Source: Psychrobacter sp. Pi2-52
GTDB taxonomy: Bacteria; Pseudomonadota; Gammaproteobacteria; Pseudomonadales; Moraxellaceae
Assembly: GCF_904846705.1 (NCBI RefSeq)
Contig: NZ_CAJHBS010000003.1
Coordinates: 173,070 to 237,069, forward strand
Direction of reading: 5' to 3'
Length of the DNA stretch: 64,000 bases
Position 1 is the first letter of the stretch. Each line of letters opens with the position of its first letter. A model generated the notes under the pieces. The model saw only the letters and a program-made list of their open reading frames with translations, was not told where the DNA came from and searched no databases. Made by a program: the position numbers and the translations under genes. Positions 34,779 through 44,166 of this stretch are shown here, piece after piece.

Positions 34779-36107
34779 TTAGCCCTGCTTTTGTGCTTGT
34801 TGTTTAAAATCAGCATGAATAACATTATCAAACTTGCCAGCTTTTATGTCGTCTAGGTAGTTTGCCCAGTCGTCCATCATTGCAGCTCTTTGATCTAGTC
34901 CAGTCATACGATTGTATGCAGTGCCATAAGCGTTAAGCATGCGGTGACCTAGTGCCAGTTCGGTGATTAGTTCGTCATAGCCTAGCCGTTCCATTAGCAT
35001 AGTTTTTGCTGTACTTCTAAAACCGTGGGGGCTATGAATGCCTTTATAGCCTTGTCCGTCATTCATCAAGTCACTGTTTAATACTTTGTTGATTGCTTGC
35101 GTATGATGGTAAGGCTCTTTTTTGCGTCTTGGGTTATGAAATACATAATCGCTATCACCTGTTAAAGGTTGCATCTGCTCTAATATGGCTATGGCTTGCG
35201 GTGCTAGTGGTATTACTAGACTTGCTACCATGTCGCCCCTATTGCCTGCCTTTTGTGGCTTAAACTGCCATTGCTTTTTGAGCCAATTAATATCAGTCCA
35301 TCGCATCGCGCATAGATCGCCTACTCGAGTAAAGGTTAAAGCCAATAGCTGTAAGACACGCTTGTTAAATAACTGGGTTGCATCGTCTAACTGGTCAATA
35401 TCGTTTAGCAGTTTGGCAAAAGCGGTGACATCATTACTGAGCGCTGGGCGATGTTTAGCCTTATGTGCTTTGAGCGTTCCAACTAGATCACTTGCTGGGT
35501 TATATTCGATCACCATATGAGCCTTAGCAATCTGTAAGATACTCTTTAATAACGTTCTTACCCTCAATCCTTTATAGGTGTTGGTTTTTTGAATGTTATT
35601 AATAAACTTGATGACTAGACTGGGGGTTATGTCTGTTACTTTCATCTGCCCTAATTGGCTTTCAATCGGTCTTACTAACTCCTCAAGATTTTTGATAGTA
35701 CGTTTATTTAGGTTTTTGCTGGCTTGAATATCGCGCCATTCGTTGATGAAATAGTTTAAGGTGTTTTGGCGGTCGGTTATCTGCTTTTGTTTTTCACTTT
35801 CTCTATGCTCTATTGGGTCTATATCTTTAGCTAGCAATTGCATGTTGTCGCTGTGATATTGTCTAGCATCAGCAAGGCTTAACGCTGGGTATTGTCCTAG
35901 CGTCATGTAAGGGCGTTTGCTGGTGATAGGGTGAGTGTAACGGTGTCTAAAATCGGCGGTAGCGTCTGCACCTTCTTTATGCGGTCTTATGCGTATCTCT
36001 AAGCCTTTATAGCCAGCTATAGGGTAACTAACTGCTTTGTCAGCTTGCACGGCTTCTTTGATTGCCCGTTTGATCTGGGTATCGGTGCTAACCTCCTTTC
36101 TAACCAT
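34779..36107 (-). CDS. P4-type tyrosine integrase of the 7.4 kb element
   Basis: The protein is 442 residues if started at the ATG at 36105-36107, which has AGGGATAGGAAA upstream; the frame runs on to an ATG at 36146, but that would place the arm-site repeats inside the gene. Domains are an N-terminal DUF4102 arm-binding domain (FRHRYTHP, YMTLGQYPALSLADARQ), a core-binding domain (NYFINEWRDIQASKN) and a catalytic domain. The catalytic set is complete: Arg in LTFTRVGDLCAMRW, the HGFRS box, the ALGHR box, and the nucleophilic Tyr in GTAYNR. It integrates and, with an excisionase, excises the element at the petC terminator. Only about 33% of the visible N-terminal motifs match the integrase at the left window edge, so they are different subtypes. 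Confidence 0.93.
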   Translation of the reverse strand: MVRKEVSTDTQIKRAIKEAVQADKAVSYPIAGYKGLEIRIRPHKEGADATADFRHRYTHPITSKRPYMTLGQYPALSLADARQYHSDNMQLLAKDIDPIEHRESEKQKQITDRQNTLNYFINEWRDIQASKNLNKRTIKNLEELVRPIESQLGQMKVTDITPSLVIKFINNIQKTNTYKGLRVRTLLKSILQIAKAHMVIEYNPASDLVGTLKAHKAKHRPALSNDVTAFAKLLNDIDQLDDATQLFNKRVLQLLALTFTRVGDLCAMRWTDINWLKKQWQFKPQKAGNRGDMVASLVIPLAPQAIAILEQMQPLTGDSDYVFHNPRRKKEPYHHTQAINKVLNSDLMNDGQGYKGIHSPHGFRSTAKTMLMERLGYDELITELALGHRMLNAYGTAYNRMTGLDQRAAMMDDWANYLDDIKAGKFDNVIHADFKQQAQKQG

Positions 36108-36123
36108 TTTCCTATCCCTTAAT

Positions 36124-36144
36124 CTGGTAGCCACCTTGGTAGCC
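36124..36144. repeat. Paired GGTAGCC repeats, probable integrase arm sites (right)
   Basis: CTGGTAGCC (36124-36132) and TTGGTAGCC (36136-36144) are 12 bases apart start to start, the same spacing and orientation as the left pair. They lie directly upstream of the preferred integrase start, so integrase binding here could also repress its own promoter. Confidence 0.65.
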
Positions 36145-36289
36145 ATTTGGAATGTTTTATATTATAGAATAATGTTGTACGTTGTAGTACATCATATATC
36201 TAAAATCGCTATACATCAATAAAATAAAGGGTTTTAGGGATAATTTTGTTGTCTATCGTTTTATCAAGTTAAACCATGCATTATGAAAA

Positions 36290-36315
36290 TAGCATTACTT
36301 CGGTAGTGCTTTTTT
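36290..36315 (+). terminator. Right attachment site (attR) re-forming a terminator
   Basis: GCATTAC / GTAGTGC around TTCG plus six T: the same hairpin as at the left end with one C-to-T change that still pairs as T-G. The 20 bases at 36296-36315 equal those at 28906-28925. The hairpin isolates the element from sspA. Confidence 0.9.
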
Positions 36316-36450
36316 GTGCCTTGATATAGAGTGTAAATACTAGATAATCCGGAAAATAAGTCGCTCAGCGCTAATGTTTACGTACTCTACCTTGATAAAC
36401 GTTGCGAGTTTGTTTACGATGACAACCTTCACTATTAACATTAGGCTTTC

Positions 36451-37065
36451 ATGATTGATGCGAATGACATTCCAAGTAGTCAGCTAATTTTGTATGCTGA
36501 TGACGGCTACGACAGTCATGTGGTACGCCTATTACTTGAAGAAAAAAAGCTCGCTTACTATTTGTCTCGCTTACATTCTGAGCGCCCTGAAGATTTGACT
36601 GAGCTAAACCCTTATCACACCTTGCCTGTATTACAACAGCGTGAGATTGCGCTTTATGAGATTAACGTCATTTTTGAGTATCTTGAAGAGCGCTATCATA
36701 CAAATAAACTGCTCCCTGAGACACCGCAAGAGCGTGCACAGTTTCGCCAACTGGCTTGGCGCATTCAGCGTGATTGGTTAGTACTTGGCAAGCGCTTGCT
36801 GACGCATCCAGACAGCTTTAACAAAGCACAGGCTGCCGTTGCCAAAAAACAGCTTAGTGATTCGTTGATTACTCTATCACCGCTGTTCGCTCATAAGCCT
36901 TATTTTATGGCTGATGAGTTTGGCTGGTGTGACGTGTTATTAGCGCCACTATTATGGCGATTAGACGAGATGGGGATTGAGCTGCCGCGTGCCATTAGCC
37001 GTCCATTGTTTGAATACCAAACGAGAGTGTTTGAGCGTAGTAGCTTCCAAAAAAGCGTGCGTTGA
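36451..37065 (+). CDS. sspA: Stringent starvation protein A
   Basis: The 204-residue protein has a glutathione S-transferase fold that binds RNA polymerase rather than acting as an enzyme. It changes transcription in stationary phase and acid or nutrient stress. The N-terminal thioredoxin-like half has LILYADDGYDSHVVRLLLEEK and NPYHTLPVLQQREIALYE; the PHP-type surface of E. coli SspA corresponds to part of the helical half. The C-terminal half ends RSSFQKSVR. It precedes sspB by 132 bases, the standard gene pair. Upstream is the attR of the mobile element, so its original link with petABC has been broken by the insertion. Confidence 0.94.
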   Translation: MIDANDIPSSQLILYADDGYDSHVVRLLLEEKKLAYYLSRLHSERPEDLTELNPYHTLPVLQQREIALYEINVIFEYLEERYHTNKLLPETPQERAQFRQLAWRIQRDWLVLGKRLLTHPDSFNKAQAAVAKKQLSDSLITLSPLFAHKPYFMADEFGWCDVLLAPLLWRLDEMGIELPRAISRPLFEYQTRVFERSSFQKSVR

Positions 37066-37197
37066 TTAGACAAGTATCAAAAGCTGTCCTAAAATAAAGT
37101 ATAAATAAGATAGACGTTAATTAGCATCTGTCATTTGATAAATTGCTAAACGAGATATTTTTCATTATTAAAAATTATTAGTATAGGAAATCATTAG

Positions 37198-37635
37198 ATG
37201 AGCGAAACCACCTCTATTACACCTACCCGTCCTTATATGGTACGCGCACTATATCAATGGATAGAAGACAACGCTCTAACACCATACTTGATGGTCGATG
37301 CTACCGCTGACAATGTGCAAATACCAACCGAGCATGTGCAAGACGGTCGTATCGTATTAAATATCGCCAGCCGTGCTACTGGTAACATGAGTATGGAAAA
37401 TGACTATATTCATTTTAGTGCGCGCTTCGGTGGTGTATCACAAGAAATCTGGGTACCACTTACTGCGGTGATGGGGATTTATGCTAAAGAGAACTCGCAA
37501 GGGATGTTCTTTGATCCAAAAGAGTATGACAACTATCAGCCAGAAGACGACTCAGCACCAATGTCTAACAACAGTCCTGCTAAAGCACCTAAACCAAAGC
37601 GCGATAATAAAGCGGGTTTAAAGGTCCTAAAATAA
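37198..37635 (+). CDS. sspB: ClpXP adaptor SspB
   Basis: The 145-residue protein delivers ssrA-tagged, ribosome-rescued polypeptides to ClpXP. The N-terminal domain has RPYMVRALYQWIEDNALTPY, TEHVQDGRIVLNIA, and a DYIHFSARFGG strand followed by IWVPLTAVMGIYAKEN, all typical of SspB. A long acidic, Pro/Ser/Lys-rich linker ends in the basic tail GLKVLK, the ClpX-docking peptide pattern (Leu-Lys-Val). AGGAAATC lies upstream of the ATG. It ends at a bidirectional terminator shared with dcd. Confidence 0.95.
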   Translation: MSETTSITPTRPYMVRALYQWIEDNALTPYLMVDATADNVQIPTEHVQDGRIVLNIASRATGNMSMENDYIHFSARFGGVSQEIWVPLTAVMGIYAKENSQGMFFDPKEYDNYQPEDDSAPMSNNSPAKAPKPKRDNKAGLKVLK

Positions 37636-37683
37636 AAATTCTGGAAGTAAATAGAACCTTAGACCAGTTCTCTTTAACACAAT

Positions 37684-37720
37684 AAAAAAGCTAGCCATAT
37701 TTAATATGACTAGCTTTTTT
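37684..37720. terminator. Bidirectional terminator between sspB and dcd
   Basis: AAAAAAGCTAG and CTAGCTTTTTT enclose ATAT-TTA-ATAT with a small internal mismatch. A run of A on one side and T on the other makes it effective for both converging genes. Confidence 0.88.
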
Positions 37721-37784
37721 TATTGTCTGTCTAAGGGCTTATCAGCTTTAGATGACTTATAAGCTCTTTCCAAGCCCTTACTGA

Positions 37785-38360
37785 TTAGGTTCTTGGCAGT
37801 GTCACACCGCGTTGACCTTGGTATTTGCCACCGCGGTCTTTATAACTGGTTTCACAGACATCATCAGCATCACTTTGGAAGAACAGCATTTGTGCCACAC
37901 CTTCGCCAGCATAAATACGAGCTGGCAGATTGGTGGTATTACTAAATTCTAAAGTGACGTGCCCTTCCCACTCAGGCTCAAGCGGTGTCACGTTGACAAT
38001 AATACCGCAGCGCGCGTAAGTCGATTTACCTAGGCAAATAGTCAATACATCACGCGGAATACGGAAGTACTCCATAGTACGAGCTAAAGCAAACGAGTTC
38101 GGTGGAATAATGCACTCATCACCAACGATATCAATAAAACTTTTATCATCGAAGTTTTTAGGATCAACGACCACTGAATGTACGTTGGTAAAAACTTTAA
38201 ATTCAGGAGCACAGCGCACATCATAACCGTAGCTTGAGGTGCCGTAGCTAACCAAACGCTCGCCTGCATCATTAAAGCGTACTTGACCTGGCTCATACGG
38301 TTCAATCATGCCGTGCTCTTCGGCCATTTTACGAATCCAGCGGTCAGACTTAATAGACAT
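37785..38360 (-). CDS. dcd: dCTP deaminase
   Basis: The 191-residue enzyme deaminates dCTP to dUTP, the main source of dUMP for thymidylate in many bacteria. Motifs include the opening [28 protein letters not shown], the [20 protein letters not shown] core with the catalytic-region residues, and the [17 protein letters not shown] segment. It ends with the [12 protein letters not shown] tail that closes over the nucleotide. Length fits the monofunctional type. AAGGAACAAC precedes the ATG. Transcribed alone, towards sspB. Confidence 0.96.
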   Translation of the reverse strand: MSIKSDRWIRKMAEEHGMIEPYEPGQVRFNDAGERLVSYGTSSYGYDVRCAPEFKVFTNVHSVVVDPKNFDDKSFIDIVGDECIIPPNSFALARTMEYFRIPRDVLTICLGKSTYARCGIIVNVTPLEPEWEGHVTLEFSNTTNLPARIYAGEGVAQMLFFQSDADDVCETSYKDRGGKYQGQRGVTLPRT

Positions 38361-38488
38361 TGTTGTTCCTTAGCAAATATTTAATAGCGACGATTATACG
38401 GAATTGATGGCTAGATTTATAGAGGAGCGGCTACTTAAAACTGAATACAGCCATTAATCTCATTTATTCCCATGTTATGTCTTAGAAG

Positions 38489-39649
38489 CTACCATTTGGC
38501 AAAATGATCTTCTGCGAGCCCCATGACATTATCAAGCCTAATAACTTCATCTCTTATTCGAATTTCACCACTATAAAAACCTATCCACTGCTCAAAGATA
38601 CTGGCTATCACACCAAAATTATCGGTCTTTTTATAGACGATAATCGGTGTAAAGCTCAAATCAATATCGACATTGCTCCAACCAAGATTTTGATGATAGA
38701 TACGCCATGGCTCTGAAATGCTAGCGTCAGTTTCTACGCCTTCTATACTTGGCTTAAGACTATTTGGCTGATTTGATCGAATACTTGAACCCTCACGAGC
38801 AAACATAACGGGTGGTAAATAGAATATCTGCCCGTCAAGCCAGCAAGCATTTTCACTGACTCCTGTCTCATTGACACCCATAGACAGATTGAGCAAAAAG
38901 TGACGACCATCTGACAAATAGCTAGTGATACAGCTCCAAAACCAATTGGTCTCATGACGCATATAGCCGAGCGTCCAATCTAGATTGGCAATAGTAGCAT
39001 CGGTGAAAGTTATTTTTTGAGGTTGAGCATCAGGAGCATCAGTATGAAATTTCGACTTGGCTTTAATGAGCAAATGCCCAGATAGTGCGGTCAACGGCTC
39101 TTTTTGCGTAAACGTCCAGCCACGCCTACCAGTCGGCGTACATATGGCTAACGGTTGTGCGCTTCGTGCTAACGCTGCCGTTATTGCAACATACTGACTG
39201 TCGAGCGCAATATTTATCTGAGCAGGACTAAAATCCAAGGTGACGCTGAGCTTTGTATGTGTAAATGCCATCTGCCCTTGATAACCATCACCGTCTAAGT
39301 GCGTATGATGCGTCAAAGGCTGTAGCGCCTCACAGACTTCCAGCTGCTGAGTATCCTCATTATAAATGTAAACGAAAGCACTAGTCGCAAGCTTAATCGT
39401 TGCGAGCGCGAGGCACACTCGATACGGGGGTTGGAGTATCTGAATGAAGCAGAATTGGTTGGCTTTTAGTTCTTTACGCCAGTTAGGTAAGGATTTTTGT
39501 GAAATGAGATGGCTGTGATAGTCCAAATAATTGATATTTTTGACGTGAGCAAAGATGCCAAAAATAGGCTGACCATATTGGATAAGATATTCGAGATTTG
39601 CCAGTTTTAAGTTGGCGGCAGTATACGGTTTATCGTGGCTTTTATTCAT
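38489..39649 (-). CDS. DUF2804 family protein
   Basis: A 386-residue protein with the family's C-terminal signature GLAEDHFAKW and a tryptophan-rich beta body (LDWTLGYMRHETNWFWSCITSYL). DUF2804 proteins have a beta-sandwich-like architecture and no proven function; similarity to lipocalin-like carotenoid hydratases has been suggested for related families, which I cannot check here. There is no signal peptide. It follows the next gene upstream (39662-40099) by 12 bases, so the two form an operon. Confidence 0.75.
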   Translation of the reverse strand: MNKSHDKPYTAANLKLANLEYLIQYGQPIFGIFAHVKNINYLDYHSHLISQKSLPNWRKELKANQFCFIQILQPPYRVCLALATIKLATSAFVYIYNEDTQQLEVCEALQPLTHHTHLDGDGYQGQMAFTHTKLSVTLDFSPAQINIALDSQYVAITAALARSAQPLAICTPTGRRGWTFTQKEPLTALSGHLLIKAKSKFHTDAPDAQPQKITFTDATIANLDWTLGYMRHETNWFWSCITSYLSDGRHFLLNLSMGVNETGVSENACWLDGQIFYLPPVMFAREGSSIRSNQPNSLKPSIEGVETDASISEPWRIYHQNLGWSNVDIDLSFTPIIVYKKTDNFGVIASIFEQWIGFYSGEIRIRDEVIRLDNVMGLAEDHFAKW

Positions 39650-39661
39650 GATATCGGCATC

Positions 39662-40099
39662 CTAGCCAAATTTTTCTAAAGGTACTATCTGTCCTTGATA
39701 GCTCACGGTGCTATGTGAAATCCTTCTTCTTGCCTGTACAGCACCCACAAAAAATGCTTCAGTTATCACCTTAACTTCAATATTGGTTAATCCATCTGCT
39801 AGTGTTTCTGTAACATTGATTGATGCAAGCGCACTCACCCATAAAAAGTGTCTTGGACACTTTTTTAACAGCTCAGCGAGAGCTTTTGTGAATTTGTTAA
39901 AATCGGCAATTACCATTCGGCGATTGCTAAAGTCAGCATTAATCTGATAGCGTTTGCTACTGCCATCTTTATAGTAGCAAACGGCAATCAACTGATTGTT
40001 TGAGAGTTCAATGATGTATATCGGTGGGCGAAATAATCGTAAGACTCTATACTGCTTGGGAGTATTGTCTAAATGGCTTTGATAAATAGATAAGTTCAA
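39662..40099 (-). CDS. Conserved-looking hypothetical protein
   Basis: A 145-residue protein starting at a TTG with AGAGGATATC upstream; no ATG fits. The N-terminal LRLFRPPIYIIELSNNQL and the C-terminal LADGLTNIEVKVITEAFFVG segments are reminiscent of small actin-like (MreB-related) proteins, but the chain is much too short and the nucleotide-binding motifs are absent, so I do not assign that. It is co-transcribed with the DUF2804 gene. The longest plus-strand frame inside it is a shadow. Confidence 0.6.
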   Translation of the reverse strand: MNLSIYQSHLDNTPKQYRVLRLFRPPIYIIELSNNQLIAVCYYKDGSSKRYQINADFSNRRMVIADFNKFTKALAELLKKCPRHFLWVSALASINVTETLADGLTNIEVKVITEAFFVGAVQARRRISHSTVSYQGQIVPLEKFG

Positions 40100-40163
40100 G
40101 ATATCCTCTTTTTAGACAATACATTCACTTTAAAAGTCGCCAGCTTAGGCTACTTCTCCATCA

Positions 40164-41387
40164 TCAAAAAATCCGCTTATCATCGACAGGCTTTGCAAAT
40201 TTATTGATATTGGTTTCGATGTTTTTGGCAATATCTAGATAATACTGTGCAAACTCATCATCAGCTAAGACGCTTGGCACACCTTTATCAACTTGTGCAC
40301 GAATGCCACTGGCAAGTGGTAGCTGACCCAATAGCGGTACCTGATACTGCTCAGCGATAAACTCACCGCCACCCGTACCAAAGATTGCTTCGGTATGATT
40401 ACAGTTGCTACACGTATGTAGCGCCATGTTTTCAACCACGCCAAGCACAGGAATATTGGTCTTGTTAAACATCTCAACGCCTTTTTGCGCATCGAGTAAG
40501 GCAACATGCTGCGGTGTCGTGACAATGACAGCACCTGTGACTGGAATACGCTGCGCCAATGTCAGCTGTATATCACCCGTACCTGGTGGCATATCAATCA
40601 CTAGATAGTCTAGCTGCGGCCAGTTGGTTTGATTGTATAGCTGCATCAATGCACCTGTGGCTTTTGGTCCACGCCATGCAACCGGCGTATTATCTCCATC
40701 AAGTAAGCTACCGATAGAAAGCATTGCCATACCATGAGCATCAACTGGCACGAACTGCTCGTTTTCTAGTTGCGGCTTCACATCAGCAACGCCTAGCATC
40801 GTTGGCATACTAGGACCATAGATATCGGCATCCAGCACACCAACTCGGTTGCCAAGCTTTTGTAGTGCTAAAGCGATATTGACCGTCGTTGTCGATTTAC
40901 CAACACCGCCTTTACCTGATGCCACGACAATAATATGACGAATACGAGGATGCGCTGCTAGCGATGCTTGTGTCGGTGCCGCTTTAGTAATCGGTGGCTC
41001 AACGTTAGTGCTACTAGCGTTGTTATTAGCGCCAGATGAAGGTTGGGAGTCCATCGCATTGGTTGTCTTTGGCATCTGCTTTGGTAAGCTTGAGCCTGAA
41101 CCCTTTTCTGGCGCAGGCAGACGCACGTTCATATGAATCGTGGTAATACCGTGTGGATGTAGCAACTGTCCAAGCTCCTGCTGGATAACTTCAGGATTGC
41201 TATCTTTTGGCAAACGCAGGTCTAACGTAAGTGCTTCGCCATCACGCTCAAGCCCTGTGACCATCGTGGCAATACTGACGGCACCTATCTCATATCCAAG
41301 TAAGACTTTGTCGACGGCACTATCACGCTCTGCCTGCTGCTGAGGCGTTTCGGTTTTTGTGGTTTTTTTCTTCATAAAGTTAAACAT
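40164..41387 (-). CDS. mrp: Mrp/ApbC iron-sulfur cluster carrier P-loop ATPase
   Basis: A 407-residue protein. An N-terminal MIP18-like domain (AVSIATMVTGLERDGEALTL) is joined by a Ser/Pro-rich linker to a ParA/Mrp ATPase domain. The deviant Walker A is GKGGVGKSTTTVNIALAL, with DADIYGPSMPTMLG and VIDMPPGTGDIQLTLAQ following, and a CxxC pair in HTCSNCNHTEAIFG carries the transient iron-sulfur cluster. It delivers clusters to apo-proteins in the cytoplasm. Proteins like this are often beside metG, which is 7 kb away here with the ketone-body genes in between. Confidence 0.94.
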   Translation of the reverse strand: MFNFMKKKTTKTETPQQQAERDSAVDKVLLGYEIGAVSIATMVTGLERDGEALTLDLRLPKDSNPEVIQQELGQLLHPHGITTIHMNVRLPAPEKGSGSSLPKQMPKTTNAMDSQPSSGANNNASSTNVEPPITKAAPTQASLAAHPRIRHIIVVASGKGGVGKSTTTVNIALALQKLGNRVGVLDADIYGPSMPTMLGVADVKPQLENEQFVPVDAHGMAMLSIGSLLDGDNTPVAWRGPKATGALMQLYNQTNWPQLDYLVIDMPPGTGDIQLTLAQRIPVTGAVIVTTPQHVALLDAQKGVEMFNKTNIPVLGVVENMALHTCSNCNHTEAIFGTGGGEFIAEQYQVPLLGQLPLASGIRAQVDKGVPSVLADDEFAQYYLDIAKNIETNINKFAKPVDDKRIF

Positions 41388-41526
41388 AGCTACTATTATG
41401 GCCTATACAAGTGGGTAGATCTGGCAAATCGCTCAAGTCGTCTCATTGCGTATCTTACAGCTGATAGCGTTAATGAGTATATTAGCCAAACCTTCTATCG
41501 TGACAGTGTAGCTGAATTGGACGCAT

Positions 41527-41563
41527 AAAAAAACCACAACGCCAGTAGGTCTGACGCTGTGGT
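41527..41563 (-). terminator. Terminator of the ketone-body operon
   Basis: ACCACAACGCCAG (41533-41545) pairs, with one bulge, with CTGACGCTGTGGT (41551-41563). On the minus strand it is followed by seven T, ending the operon after the hydroxybutyrate dehydrogenase gene. Confidence 0.85.
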
Positions 41564-41583
41564 ATATGCAAATGGCATATATA

Positions 41584-42384
41584 TTAATTCATAAACCAAC
41601 CATGACTGGCAACGATAGATTGTCCAGTGAATACATTGGTTGGGAAAGCCGCTAAAAATAGCGCCAATTGGGCAATATCTTCTACTGTCGTAAACTCTTT
41701 ATCTACGGTATTGACCAGCATAATATCGTTAATAACCGACTCTTCACTGATGCCCTTTTCAGCTGCTTGCTCTGGGATTTGTTTTTCTACCAATGGCGTT
41801 TTGACAAATCCTGGGCAAATCACATGCGAACGTACCTTGTGCGCTGCACCTTCTTTGGCTAACACACGGCACAGTCCTAGTAGTCCATGCTTAGCAGTCA
41901 CGTAAGGGGCTTTGTATAATGAGGCCTCATGCGAGTGCGCAGAGCCCATATAAATAACTGTGCCGCCCTTATCGCCTTTATACATGTGCTTAATCGCTGC
42001 TTTAGTGGTCAAAAAAGCGCCATCTAAGTGGATATTAAGCATTTTTTTCCAATCGCTAAACGCCATTTTATCAATAGGGTCGATGATCTGAATACCAGCA
42101 TTAGAAACCAAAATATCAATACTGCCAAAAGTATCAACTAGCTGTTGTACACCATCGTTTACCGCATCTTCTGAGGTAACATCCATAGCAATCGCCAGAG
42201 CACGCCCACCAGCAGCTTCAATAGCATCAACCGTCTTTTGTGCTACTTCGAGATTAATATCAGCAATACCAACCGCTGCGCCTGCTTTTGCATAAGTTTC
42301 AGCGATGTCACGTCCGATACCACTTGCAGAGCCAGTGACCAATGCTACTTTGCCTGTCAAATCCTGCTGTAATTGGGTGGCCAT
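41584..42384 (-). CDS. bdhA: 3-hydroxybutyrate dehydrogenase
   Basis: A 266-residue short-chain dehydrogenase that interconverts 3-hydroxybutyrate and acetoacetate with NAD+. The Rossmann motif is [14 protein letters not shown], followed by SNAGIQ, the catalytic Ser in [12 protein letters not shown], and the YxxxK pair in [12 protein letters not shown]. The C-terminal [21 protein letters not shown] is typical of bacterial 3-hydroxybutyrate dehydrogenases, and the end GWFMN fits too. It lies 42 bases downstream of the CoA-transferase beta subunit, so hydroxybutyrate can be oxidised and then activated to acetoacetyl-CoA by products of the same operon. Confidence 0.92.
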   Translation of the reverse strand: MATQLQQDLTGKVALVTGSASGIGRDIAETYAKAGAAVGIADINLEVAQKTVDAIEAAGGRALAIAMDVTSEDAVNDGVQQLVDTFGSIDILVSNAGIQIIDPIDKMAFSDWKKMLNIHLDGAFLTTKAAIKHMYKGDKGGTVIYMGSAHSHEASLYKAPYVTAKHGLLGLCRVLAKEGAAHKVRSHVICPGFVKTPLVEKQIPEQAAEKGISEESVINDIMLVNTVDKEFTTVEDIAQLALFLAAFPTNVFTGQSIVASHGWFMN

Positions 42385-42426
42385 ATAGGTTCCTTATTAT
42401 GATCTATAAATATCAGAAGATAAATC

Positions 42427-43056
42427 CTATTGAGCAATACTGACTGGCGTTTTTTCTTGTAACTCGTCAAAGCTAACACCATCTGCTAATTCAACCAATT
42501 TTAGGCCACTGTCAGTAACATCTAATACGGCAAGCTCAGTAATGATACGATCAACCACGCCTTTGCCCGTCAATGGTAGCTCACAGTTGGCTAAGATTTT
42601 TGGATCGCCATGCTTATTGACCTGTTCCATCAATACAATCACGCGCTGTACGCCTGCGACCAAATCCATCGCACCGCCCATACCTTTGACCATTTTTTTG
42701 GGAATCATCCAGTTAGCAAGGTCACCTTTTTCTGAGACTTCCATCGCGCCCAATATCGCCAAGTTGACATGACCGCCGCGAATCATCGAAAAGGACTCTG
42801 AACTACTAAAATAACTGGCCCCTGCTTCTGCAGTCACGGTTTGCTTGCCCGCATTAATCAAGTCTGCATCGACGGCATCTGCTGTAGGGAACTCACCAAT
42901 ACCCAACAAGCCATTCTCTGATTGTAGCCATACGTCTACGCCTTCAGGAATATAGTTAGCGACTAGCGTTGGTAGACCAATGCCCAAGTTGACGTAATAG
43001 CCGTCTTGTAGCTCTTTTGCCGCGCGCTGCGCCATTTGTTCTCTTGTCCATGCCAT
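42427..43056 (-). CDS. scoB: 3-oxoacid CoA-transferase subunit B
   Basis: A 209-residue catalytic subunit. It contains the family glutamate in the [14 protein letters not shown] segment (the SENG motif of class I CoA-transferases), the opening [12 protein letters not shown], and [17 protein letters not shown]. With subunit A it transfers CoA from succinyl-CoA to acetoacetate. The gap to subunit A is 141 bases. Length and motifs are normal. Followed by the dehydrogenase gene. Confidence 0.94.
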   Translation of the reverse strand: MAWTREQMAQRAAKELQDGYYVNLGIGLPTLVANYIPEGVDVWLQSENGLLGIGEFPTADAVDADLINAGKQTVTAEAGASYFSSSESFSMIRGGHVNLAILGAMEVSEKGDLANWMIPKKMVKGMGGAMDLVAGVQRVIVLMEQVNKHGDPKILANCELPLTGKGVVDRIITELAVLDVTDSGLKLVELADGVSFDELQEKTPVSIAQ

Positions 43057-43197
43057 GCTGATTTCCTTATTTTTTGCGATATTCTATTTTTATTCGTTTA
43101 GACAGCCAGTTATCGAATCAATTGACTGTCTAAACTATTATCCATCTAAAATTAACTATTGATTTCACGTACGATTAAGCGTCAACCACGTTTTTAT

Positions 43198-43911
43198 TTA
43201 CGCGCCTTCTACAGCTTTAGTCGTGGTCTTTTCGATACGTTTCTCAGGGCTAGCATTCAATACAATACGCTGAACGAAGATACCCGGTAAATGCACTTCA
43301 TCTGGATCAAATGTACCCGTCTCTACAATCTCTTCGACTTCAACGATCGTGATTTTACCGGCCATCGCGCAGTCTGGGTTGAAGTTGCGAGCGGTCTTAT
43401 TAAATATCAAGTTACCGGCTTTATCAGCCTTCTGTGCTTTGATGAGTGCCACATCCGCACGCAGTGAATGCTCTAATACATAAGTACGACCATCAAAATC
43501 ACGCGTTTCTTTACCTTCGGCAACTAATGTGCCCACACCAGTCGCTGTATAGAATGCAGGAATACCCGCACCACCTGAGCGTAGCTTTTCGGCCAATGTA
43601 CCTTGCGGGGTTAGCTCAACTTCTAACTCGCCTGCCAAGTACTGGCGTTCGAACTCTTTGTTTTCGCCCACATACGATGAAATCATTTTTTTGATTTGGC
43701 GGGTCTGTAGTAGCAGACCAAGGCCGAAGTCATCGACACCAGCGTTATTACTGATACAAGTCAGCTCTTTAACTTTGCTATCACGCAGGGCTTCGATTAA
43801 TGCTTCTGGAATACCGCATAGACCGAAGCCACCGATTGCGAGCGTTTGCCCATCACTAACGACGCCTTTTAGCGCTTCTTCGGCACTGCTATATACTTTT
43901 GATTGACTCAT
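43198..43911 (-). CDS. scoA: 3-oxoacid CoA-transferase subunit A
   Basis: A 237-residue subunit with the glycine-rich oxyanion segment [17 protein letters not shown], the [19 protein letters not shown] block and [11 protein letters not shown]. The region [21 protein letters not shown] is conserved in the family. Together with the B subunit it activates acetoacetate using succinyl-CoA. GGAGACAAGC lies in front of the ATG. AtoE, a short-chain acid permease, lies upstream on the same strand, which supports a catabolic role. Confidence 0.94.
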   Translation of the reverse strand: MSQSKVYSSAEEALKGVVSDGQTLAIGGFGLCGIPEALIEALRDSKVKELTCISNNAGVDDFGLGLLLQTRQIKKMISSYVGENKEFERQYLAGELEVELTPQGTLAEKLRSGGAGIPAFYTATGVGTLVAEGKETRDFDGRTYVLEHSLRADVALIKAQKADKAGNLIFNKTARNFNPDCAMAGKITIVEVEEIVETGTFDPDEVHLPGIFVQRIVLNASPEKRIEKTTTKAVEGA

Positions 43912-44166
43912 GCTTGTCTCCTATGACTGTTATTTATATTTTTAATCCGTGCATAACCTAATGCTGAATTAAGTGTCTCAATTATCCGTTTGATTGTTGC
44001 TTTTAATAAAACTCAACAGCAAAAACTCATTATGCTTGTTTTTCTTTTGCGCGTTATAACCTTGTATAGTCAATTCAATTTAAAAATAGTACAAGGCAAC
44101 TGAGTGTAGATGTATATTAAATTCTTCAAGCGAGGTTAACGCAGTAATACTTTTATAGTGGAATGA

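Larger units (their letters stand above)
28906..36315. mobile_element. 7.4 kb integrated element, probable phage satellite
   Basis: It is bounded by the 20-bp direct repeat TACTTCGGTAGTGCTTTTTT at 28906-28925 and 36296-36315 and splits the petABC / sspAB neighbourhood, which is contiguous in many gammaproteobacteria. All eleven genes are on the minus strand. In order of transcription they are a P4-type integrase, an AT-rich unknown gene, an AlpA-like regulator, three small overlapping genes, a DUF3987-type primase/helicase-like protein, a zinc-ribbon-like protein and three paralogous small proteins. It has integration, regulation and probable replication functions but no structural, portal, lysis or large-terminase gene. 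That gene content suits a satellite dependent on a helper phage, or a small integrative island. Boundaries are directly seen; the satellite reading is inference. Confidence 0.85.
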
